5,164 bases of DNA. Origin: an uncultured Clostridia bacterium. GTDB lineage: Bacteria; Bacillota; Clostridia; Oscillospirales; Oscillospiraceae. The translations under genes and the position numbers were made by a program. The stretch spans positions 1-5,164 of the forward strand of contig CAMDZY010000123.1 in the NCBI GenBank assembly GCA_945910975.1. Reading direction: 5' to 3'. The notes under the pieces were generated by a model that did not search any database, had not been told where the DNA came from, and saw nothing but the letters and a program-made list of their open reading frames with translations. This document shows, piece by piece, positions 1 through 3,831 of this stretch; position 1 is the stretch's first letter; each line of letters opens with the position of its first letter.

Positions 1-24
1 ATGCAAAACCAAATATGGTTTTTG

Positions 25-47
25 CTCACCGCTGTGAGAATCTCACC
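25..47. repeat. Cluster of CTCACC half-sites with a 13-nt palindrome
   Basis: GTGAGAATCTCAC (34-46) is a perfect palindrome with 6-base arms around one central A. A further CTCAC (25-29) forms a second, overlapping inverted pair with GTGAG (34-38) around CGCT. CTCACC therefore occurs twice as a direct repeat, 17 bp apart, with an inverted copy between. The layout suggests a small operator, but no gene downstream is intact, so the purpose is unknown. Confidence 0.45.
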
Positions 48-68
48 ACGAACATTTTGTTGATGTAA

Positions 69-275
69 AGTTGTGTTTCAAGTTTTCTCAGGTTTTCGAG
101 CAGCATCAATGCAGCAACAGCTATTGCGGACGGCAACATATATCATATCACGAATCAGAAGCCACTACAACCGGTTTTTTACTGCAAAGACGAAAAAGGA
201 CACGGCAAGATGATAAAAACCGCTTAAATCGATGCTAACGGCGCTATAGAGGTATTGCAACAGTGGCGTGAATGA
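69..275 (+). pseudogene. Probable remnant of a plus-strand gene, interrupted by stops
   Basis: No intact gene lies in 1-357. The frame starting at 69 reads like natural protein from about 108: NAATAIADGNIYHITNQKP, then PVFYCKDEKGHGKMIKTA. It meets a TAA at 225-227 and continues in the same frame as IDANGAIEVLQQWRE to a TGA at 273-275. The same frame is also open from base 3 to a TAA at 66-68. The resemblance of the parts on both sides of the TAA to protein suggests a gene broken by a point change. No start codon with a ribosome binding site was found, and I do not recognise the family. A competing frame (64-213, MQQQLLRTATYII from 109) is also open and cannot be fully excluded. It would converge on the minus-strand operon. 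Confidence 0.35.
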
Positions 276-320
276 CGATTTACAAAATTGTTAGTGGTGG
301 AGGATGCCTTTGTAGGCCGT

Positions 321-357
321 CGGCAGCGCGCAGGCTTAATGTCTGCGTGCTGCGCCG
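321..357 (-). terminator. Strong hairpin directly after the operon's last stop; possible terminator
   Basis: On the plus strand, AGCGCGCAGGC (325-335) pairs with GTCTGCGTGCT (341-351), including two G-U pairs, around a TTAAT loop. The stem is extended by GGC/GCC and one C-G pair past a 2-nt bulge. It begins at the base next to the TAA of the 113-aa gene. A short second hairpin, GCCTTTGTAGGC, lies at 306-317. No U-run follows in the minus direction, so this is either a non-canonical terminator, a 3' stabilising structure or a boundary element between converging genes. Confidence 0.4.
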
Positions 358-699
358 TTACGGAAAACCATCAAGTTTTGCAAGCAGTTTATCCGCGTTT
401 TCAATTGTCCTGTTTTTTCGGTATGCACATCTTGCTTCCTCTGTTTTTTGCCACATCTTCGCGGTACTGTCAAGCAAATCGGAATTGTAAACGTCAACTA
501 CATATTGCTTTAAAATTTCATACTTTTCCCGCTTGCCTTGCTCCGGCGGCATTTGCACGATCCTCGCGTAGGAATACAGGAGGCGGAAACGCAAAAACAG
601 CAATTGTTCCGGATACTTTAGGCCGCTTGGCATCTCTTCATTGCGAAACGCCTTGTCTTCAATTTCGGTGGTGAGTTCCATCGCACCTTCTACCGTCAT
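358..699 (-). CDS. Unnamed phage-type protein, 113 aa, charged and helical
   Basis: A 113-aa protein of unknown function, starting MTVEGAMELTTEIEDK. It is rich in K, E and R and looks almost wholly alpha-helical, with no membrane segment, signal peptide or cysteine metal motif. The stretch NEEMPSGLKYPEQLLFLRFR, then LYSYARIVQMPPEQGKREKYEILKQY and YRKNRT, recalls small proteins near recombination genes in Firmicutes prophages. I cannot name a family with confidence. The start is set by a GGAGG 7 nt upstream, and the ATG overlaps the rusA stop (ATGA), so it is translated together with rusA. It ends in TAA directly before a GC-rich hairpin and is probably the last gene of the unit. The conserved-looking core and the coupling support a real gene; a job in the recombination module is inferred from position only. 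Confidence 0.82.
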   Translation of the reverse strand: MTVEGAMELTTEIEDKAFRNEEMPSGLKYPEQLLFLRFRLLYSYARIVQMPPEQGKREKYEILKQYVVDVYNSDLLDSTAKMWQKTEEARCAYRKNRTIENADKLLAKLDGFP

Positions 700-1088
700 G
701 TCAATTCCTCCACAACCACATACAGCCCGGGGATCTCCGCCCAAAACTTCTCAATGATTTCCGATGCGACCTGCGCATCGTCTTGCCAAAAATGCAAATC
801 CGTCATGACGTCCTTCAGCAGCTTGACCAGGTTATCCGTGTCCGGCTTGGTGATCCGATACGCACCATCCGAATGCGCCCCACGCGGAAAGCACCACTTG
901 GTTACCAGCCGAACACCACCGGTCAATGGATGAGGCGGCACATAGGCTGCAAGGGCGTCGCGGAACTTCGTGCGGACGGCAGTCAATTCCGCCGGCTCGT
1001 AAAAACGCGGCTTGCCATTCACCACACGGACTTTCTTTTCCTGATGCGTTTTTGTCGGTAAACGCATCGGTATAAAAAATCTAATCAT
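696..1088 (-). CDS. rusA: RusA-family Holliday junction resolvase, 130 aa
   Basis: A small endonuclease that cuts four-way DNA junctions, metal-dependent and dimeric in the family. In phages it resolves recombination or replication branches. With the start at 1088 it is 130 aa, close to the usual RusA length of about 120. The signature is clear: KPDTDNLVKLLKDVM (residues 81-95) followed by WQDDAQV (101-107) and IIEKFW. By analogy with E. coli RusA (D70, D72, K76, D91), D83, D85 and K89 match, with D103 or D104 as the third acidic residue, so the active site looks intact. The N-terminal IPMRLPTKTHQ is the usual first beta strand of the family. It overlaps the 74-aa gene by 8 bp and the next gene by ATGA, so all three are probably translated in a coupled way. 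The family call is secure. I use the symbol for the family, not to claim orthology with the E. coli gene. Confidence 0.94.
   Translation of the reverse strand: MIRFFIPMRLPTKTHQEKKVRVVNGKPRFYEPAELTAVRTKFRDALAAYVPPHPLTGGVRLVTKWCFPRGAHSDGAYRITKPDTDNLVKLLKDVMTDLHFWQDDAQVASEIIEKFWAEIPGLYVVVEELT
707..711 (-). promoter_or_regulatory. Ribosome binding site deciding the 113-aa gene start
   Basis: Minus-strand GGAGG lies 7 nt before the ATG at 699, inside the last codons of rusA. It favours this start over an ATG at 744 deep inside rusA. A later in-frame ATG at 681, preceded by AAGGTG, is a weaker alternative. Confidence 0.75.
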
Positions 1089-1305
1089 CTTGAGAACCTT
1101 TCCACACTCCTGCCACGATGTCATAGCGGATGTAATTATTGCGAGCAAGAAAATCCACGAAGTAATTCATAAGTGGTGAGCATTGTGAAATCCATGCGGT
1201 AACATCGTCTTTTCGAAAATCGTATCCCTCTGCTGTGCTGCGTTTTAAAGGCGGCATATTCCTAGCGGCGTCAAGTCGTTTATCTTTTGCGCTTTTATGT
1301 TTCAT
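1081..1305 (-). CDS. Small unnamed phage-type protein, 74 aa
   Basis: A 74-aa hypothetical protein with a basic N-terminus (MKHKSAKDKR) and an acidic end. No signal peptide or membrane segment is evident. The part YDFRKDDVTAWISQC, then NYFVDFLARNNYIRYD, then GVWKGSQDD resembles, from memory, a loose group of very small Firmicutes phage proteins with the layout 'Y-x-[VI]-x-W[LI]-x-Q...G/N-x-I-x-[FY]D-x-TGxWKG'. That match is by eye and their function is unknown to me. It has a good ribosome binding site (AAGGAG, 11 nt). Its last codons overlap the RusA start by 8 bp, which indicates translational coupling. It is the first gene after the repeat-rich gap and so could be first in its transcript. 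A role as a recombination or replication accessory factor is only guilt by association. Confidence 0.75.
   Translation of the reverse strand: MKHKSAKDKRLDAARNMPPLKRSTAEGYDFRKDDVTAWISQCSPLMNYFVDFLARNNYIRYDIVAGVWKGSQDD
1097..1103 (-). promoter_or_regulatory. Ribosome binding site deciding the RusA start
   Basis: Minus-strand GGAAAGG sits 8 nt before the ATG at 1088, inside the end of the 74-aa gene. The same frame is open to an ATG at 1148, but that start would bury 20 extra residues inside the upstream gene. The start at 1088 gives a normal RusA N-terminus (MIRFFIPMRLPTKTHQ). Confidence 0.7.
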
Positions 1306-1316
1306 TTTAAATAAAT

Positions 1317-1322
1317 CTCCTT
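1317..1322 (-). promoter_or_regulatory. Ribosome binding site AAGGAG of the 74-aa gene
   Basis: Minus-strand AAGGAG lies 11 nt before the ATG at 1305, with an in-frame TAA just upstream of it. Together these set the start of the 74-aa reading frame. Confidence 0.7.
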
Positions 1323-1356
1323 ACGTTGCATCAAATTATCCTGAATAAATTCTTTT

Positions 1357-1419
1357 GTCACGGACAGGGGAAGGGAGGTCGGCGGCGTGAGCTTTCGCCG
1401 CCTACCTTTCCCCCGTGAC
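1357..1419. other. Long imperfect GC-rich hairpin before the 74-aa gene
   Basis: Arms pair as GTCACGG (1357-1363) with CCGTGAC (1413-1419), then GGGAA with TTCCC, AGGT with ACCT, and GGCGGCG (1381-1387) with CGCCGCC (1396-1402), around an 8-nt loop. That is about 23 pairs, interrupted by two small bulges and one mismatch. No T-run follows on either strand, so it is not a typical intrinsic terminator. If the promoter at 1456-1437 is real, this would be a structured 5' leader ending about 35 nt before the ribosome binding site. It could instead act as a single-strand replication or priming structure. Confidence 0.6.
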
Positions 1420-1436
1420 CGTCAGGACACGGACAA

Positions 1437-1479
1437 ATTATATACGTAGTATTATAGTTGTCTGTCCGACAGACAAACT
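1437..1479 (-). promoter_or_regulatory. Possible sigma-A-type promoter for the 74-aa/RusA/113-aa operon
   Basis: Minus-strand reading gives a perfect TATAAT at 1456-1451 and a second at 1442-1437. No good TTGACA lies at the ideal spacing. The nearest candidates are TTGTCT 14 nt upstream of the first box and AGTTTG at 17 nt. The box sits directly after the 19-nt palindrome, which suggests regulated transcription toward the downstream genes. An A/T-rich tract can also give TATAAT by chance. Confidence 0.35.
1458..1476. promoter_or_regulatory. Perfect 19-nt palindrome, operator-like
   Basis: TTGTCTGTCCGACAGACAA has 9-bp perfect arms around one central base. It lies immediately upstream, in minus-strand reading, of a TATAAT hexamer at 1456-1451, so a dimeric protein bound here would cover the -35 area of a minus-strand promoter. 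It contains one of the TGTCC motifs, and its right arm runs into the first ACAAACTCGA repeat. It could be a repressor operator or an initiator binding site. Confidence 0.6.
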
Positions 1480-1492
1480 CGATGAAAAGTGA

Positions 1493-1505
1493 TTTGTCGG
1501 ACAAA
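1493..1505. repeat. Perfect 13-nt palindrome TTTGTCGGACAAA
   Basis: Six-base perfect arms (TTTGTC/GACAAA) surround one central base. The half-site is shared with the 19-nt palindrome at 1458-1476 and with the GACAAA that begins the direct repeats. It probably represents two GGACAAA sites placed head to head. Confidence 0.7.
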
Positions 1506-1545
1506 GGACAAACTCGAAGACAGGACAATACAAAATCGATAAAAC

Positions 1546-1568
1546 TTTTGTCTGTCCTGCGGACAAAA
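1546..1568. repeat. Inverted repeat TTTTGTC...GACAAAA
   Basis: Seven-base perfect arms (1546-1552 and 1562-1568) flank a 9-nt centre that itself contains GTCC-TGC-GGAC. The right arm is also the left arm of the larger inverted repeat at 1559-1595, so the two structures are mutually exclusive if they form hairpins. Confidence 0.65.
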
Positions 1569-1595
1569 TCGAAGAATTTCACCGAATTTGTCCGC
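1559..1595. repeat. Inverted repeat with 13-base arms abutting the primase-helicase stop codon
   Basis: GCGGACAAAATCG (1559-1571) faces CGAATTTGTCCGC (1583-1595), matching at 12 of 13 positions, around an 11-nt centre. The outer edge touches the TAG stop of the primase-helicase gene (1597-1595). As RNA from the minus strand it could form a hairpin just after the stop, but no U-run follows, so it does not look like a standard intrinsic terminator. Its arms carry the same GGACAAA[A/T]TCG core as the iteron-like repeats, which favours a protein-binding site. Confidence 0.7.
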
Positions 1596-3814
1596 TATTT
1601 TTTGCGTCCAACATCATCACCATCACGCCAAAAATTCCCGTTTTCCGTTAAATACCGGCCAACTGTTTTTTCGGATTTTCCCATATACTCAGCAAGCGCT
1701 CGAATTGTTACATTGCCATTCATGCTGCACGCATCATATGCTGTTTCTATTGCATCGCTGCGCTCTTTCGCGCGATCCTCTTTTGATTTTTTCTTGCTGA
1801 AATTCTGCTTCCACGGTGCGCCCTTTGCGGTATAGCCGGCATCTGCATCAAGGTCTTGCAGGACACCGGAATTATCAACCCTATGCCTTGGGTAATCGAA
1901 CCAGACATTGACCGGTGGGAACTTTGGAAACTCACGCAGCGTGCCCTCTATGCGCCATCCGGTGCGCGCAGCTACCGTCTTTTTTGCTTCTCCGATGTCA
2001 GACATCAGCTTGCTGTAAGACGTCGCGCAAAGCCGCTGGCGGCATATTTCCAGCATCTGACTGCTGCTGCACGCATCGTCCTGCGAATACGCTTCCTGCC
2101 AGTCCATGACATTCTTTTGCAGGTGCGCAATGCAAAGGTCACACACTGCCTTATTTTCTTCCTGCTGCAAAACGGATTCCGTTAAATCCAGTTCGATCAA
2201 GTCCAGCAACGCATCCGGGTCGCGGGCAAACACACCGGAGCCGGATGCACGGTCCATGCTGCGCTTTTGCCCTTGGCTGCCTTTGCTGTGGTGGTGGCAA
2301 TAAATCACCGCCGCGCCGAGTTCCGTGCAGACCTTGTCGAATTGGTTGCAGAATGCCGCCATCTGATCTGCGCTGTTTTCATCGCCGGTAATGATCTTGT
2401 AAATTGGGTCAATAATAATGGCAATATAGTTCTTTTTCTGTGCTCTGCGAATCAGCTTTGGCGCCAGCTTGTCCATCGGGATAGAACGTCCGCGCAGATT
2501 CCAGATATCAATATTTGCAATATTGCGCGGCTGCCATCCCATTGCATTATAGATATCACGAAAGCGGTGCAGGCAGCTGGCCTTGTCCAATTCCAGATTT
2601 ACATACATGATTTTTCCCTGCGTGCATTGCCACTTCAGCCATTTTTCGCCCTCTGCAATCGCACAGCACAATTCGATCAGCGCATAGGACTTGCCAGCCT
2701 TGGAGGGGCCGGAAATCAGCATTTTGTGCCCTTGCCGGAGGATACCATCAATCAGCGGCGGCGCAAGTTCAGGCATATTGTTCCAAACCTCAAACAGGTT
2801 GTCGGGATCCGGAAGATCATCATTGATGCTTTCGATCCATTCTTTCCATTCCGCAAAGCTGCTTTTGCCGATGTTGGTATCGATCAGGAATTGTTTATGT
2901 CCGTTTCTGGTCACACCGGGCATTCTGCTCAGTCTGGACGGGTTTTTGTTCTGGGTATCGACTTCCATGCCGTTTTTCTTTAAAACGGCATATAAGTAAT
3001 CCACGCGCTTTCTGTATTCCTCTATGGTAGCAGCGTCGATCCGGACAATTGCGTGAACCGATTTCCCGCCGCTGTAGACAAGGCACGCAATCGGCAGCTC
3101 CAGTTCCCGGACGATCGCGTTTTGCTTCTCCAGTTCCATCTTGTCGGATTCTACAAGCGCATAACGATAGTCTGTGACATTCTCATTTTTGACGCCCTTG
3201 CCATCCAGCGGATTAAAGCGGATCCATGCGCCAACCTCCGGATTGTAATCGCCGAGGACTGCGCCAATGTCACCGTTGCATCGGTTCAATTCCTGAATCA
3301 GTTCTCCCGCTGTGCGGTCATATGCGCCCCTAGACGGCAGATGTTTTCCGTCCTTTTCCCATGACTGCGTCACATAGCCAACATTCTCCGTGGATTCAAA
3401 GAGTGTTTCAAGATACATGGTCAATTGTTCTACGGGGTCCCAGTGTTCCGGCTCTCGCAGTTCCCGCCCCTCGATCCATCCGCTGTCCGGGATGACGATG
3501 CCTTCTCTGTTCCCGATTACGGAATCCCAATCCAGTGCAAAGTCGTCTTCGGTATTTTCAGGCTTCCAGCCGTGTTCTTTTGCCATCTGCACAATCGTCG
3601 CGCCGGTAACCGGGGGATTTGCACCGCGAAAGGATTCCCACTTTCGCCGGCACTCCCCGGCATGATACCGGGAATCATAGCGGCTCCATGCATCCCAGTC
3701 CTCCCACTTGTATCCCTCATGCTTGAGCGCCATGCCGACATTGACCCAGCCCTGATAGTCCAGTGCCGCAGGGTCAATATAGGGCAGTAATTCCAGAAGA
3801 TTTAAATTTTCCAT
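1595..3814 (-). CDS. Primase-helicase: PriCT-2-like + AEP-like primase + RepA/RecA-type ATPase + C-terminal HTH
   Basis: A 739-aa replication protein that probably unwinds and primes the element's DNA. Residues about 8-85 resemble PriCT-2 (GWVNVGMALKHEG, DAWSRYDSRYHAGECRRKW, TIVQMAKEHGW). Residues about 170-310 carry AEP-like motifs: ALVESD (219-224), SGGKSVHA (249-256) and SRLSRMPG (293-300). Residues about 355-545 form a RepA/AAA_25-type RecA fold with Walker A GPSKAGKS (369-376), Walker B IAIIIDP (464-470) and HHHSKG (507-512). Residues about 686-728 (TIRALAEYMGKSEKTVGRYL) look like a helix-turn-helix. The start is fixed by an in-frame TGA directly before the ATG; the only Shine-Dalgarno-like signal is a weak GGTGA 7 nt upstream, so translation may depend on coupling to the helicase gene 17 bp away. 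The stop abuts a repeat-rich gap. The ATPase assignment is very secure; the AEP and HTH assignments rest on motifs read by eye. I recall close relatives as common in gut Clostridia prophages. Confidence 0.92.
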   Translation of the reverse strand: MENLNLLELLPYIDPAALDYQGWVNVGMALKHEGYKWEDWDAWSRYDSRYHAGECRRKWESFRGANPPVTGATIVQMAKEHGWKPENTEDDFALDWDSVIGNREGIVIPDSGWIEGRELREPEHWDPVEQLTMYLETLFESTENVGYVTQSWEKDGKHLPSRGAYDRTAGELIQELNRCNGDIGAVLGDYNPEVGAWIRFNPLDGKGVKNENVTDYRYALVESDKMELEKQNAIVRELELPIACLVYSGGKSVHAIVRIDAATIEEYRKRVDYLYAVLKKNGMEVDTQNKNPSRLSRMPGVTRNGHKQFLIDTNIGKSSFAEWKEWIESINDDLPDPDNLFEVWNNMPELAPPLIDGILRQGHKMLISGPSKAGKSYALIELCCAIAEGEKWLKWQCTQGKIMYVNLELDKASCLHRFRDIYNAMGWQPRNIANIDIWNLRGRSIPMDKLAPKLIRRAQKKNYIAIIIDPIYKIITGDENSADQMAAFCNQFDKVCTELGAAVIYCHHHSKGSQGQKRSMDRASGSGVFARDPDALLDLIELDLTESVLQQEENKAVCDLCIAHLQKNVMDWQEAYSQDDACSSSQMLEICRQRLCATSYSKLMSDIGEAKKTVAARTGWRIEGTLREFPKFPPVNVWFDYPRHRVDNSGVLQDLDADAGYTAKGAPWKQNFSKKKSKEDRAKERSDAIETAYDACSMNGNVTIRALAEYMGKSEKTVGRYLTENGNFWRDGDDVGRKK

Positions 3815-3831
3815 TCAATGTCACCATTACT

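Larger units (their letters stand above)
1473..1572 (+). repeat. Four iteron-like direct repeats, ACAAA[A/C]TCGA
   Basis: ACAAACTCGA occurs at 1473-1482 and 1508-1517, and ACAAAATCGA at 1530-1539 and 1563-1572. Three of the four are preceded by G (GACAAA), and all are followed by an A/T- or purine-rich stretch such as TGAAAA, AGACAG, TAAAA or AGAATT. Start-to-start distances are 35, 22 and 33 bp, close to whole turns of B-DNA (roughly 3.3, 2.1 and 3.1), so the sites would lie near one face of the helix. An inverted, diverged fifth copy, CGAATTTGTCC, lies at 1583-1593. Confidence 0.85.
1306..1594. other. Repeat-rich non-coding gap: candidate origin or operator region
   Basis: No convincing gene lies in these 289 bases. 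The stretch 1362-1593 holds seven GGACA (starting 1362, 1425, 1431, 1499, 1506, 1523, 1561) and three TGTCC (1463, 1553, 1589). A random sequence of this length would give about 0.5 copies over both orientations. It also has four ACAAA[A/C]TCGA direct repeats, several perfect or near-perfect palindromes, two TATAAT hexamers on the minus strand and a long hairpin next to the following gene. It lies directly after a primase-helicase with a putative C-terminal DNA-binding domain, so a phage or plasmid-type origin is plausible. Its position upstream of a three-gene operon equally allows an operator/promoter region. The repeats are seen directly; the function is inferred. Confidence 0.6.

Noticed and set aside
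5..23. Plus-strand intrinsic terminator (AAAACCA-AATA-TGGTTTT)
   Set aside because: The stem is only 7 bp and A/T-rich, the T-run is part of the stem, and nothing upstream is visible to terminate.
225..227. TAA read as a sense codon through stop-codon recoding
   Set aside because: The intact genes in the window use TAA and TAG as normal stops (TAA at 3834-3832 and 360-358; TAG at 1597-1595 and 1083-1081). A decayed gene is simpler.
1357..1419. Intrinsic terminator for the primase-helicase transcript
   Set aside because: The minus-strand sequence after the stem is ACAAAAGAATTT, with no U-run, and the hairpin lies about 175 bases past the stop.
1358..1582. A 74-codon minus-strand reading frame across the repeat gap, with repeated FDFV/FIDFV/FIEFV
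   Set aside because: The repeats give the peptide echo. Their spacings (35, 22, 33) shift frame, and the second copy is out of frame, so selection acts on DNA and not on a protein. The C-terminal half translates the hairpin, and no ribosome binding site was seen.
1473..1595. CRISPR array
   Set aside because: Repeats are only about 10 bp, with 12-25 bp irregular spacers and mixed orientation. This fits protein-binding sites, not CRISPR.
2267..2983. A 238-codon plus-strand open frame opposite the primase-helicase gene
   Set aside because: It needs a TTG start without a ribosome binding site and lies wholly antisense to a gene with clear Walker and AEP motifs. It is a shadow of that coding sequence.
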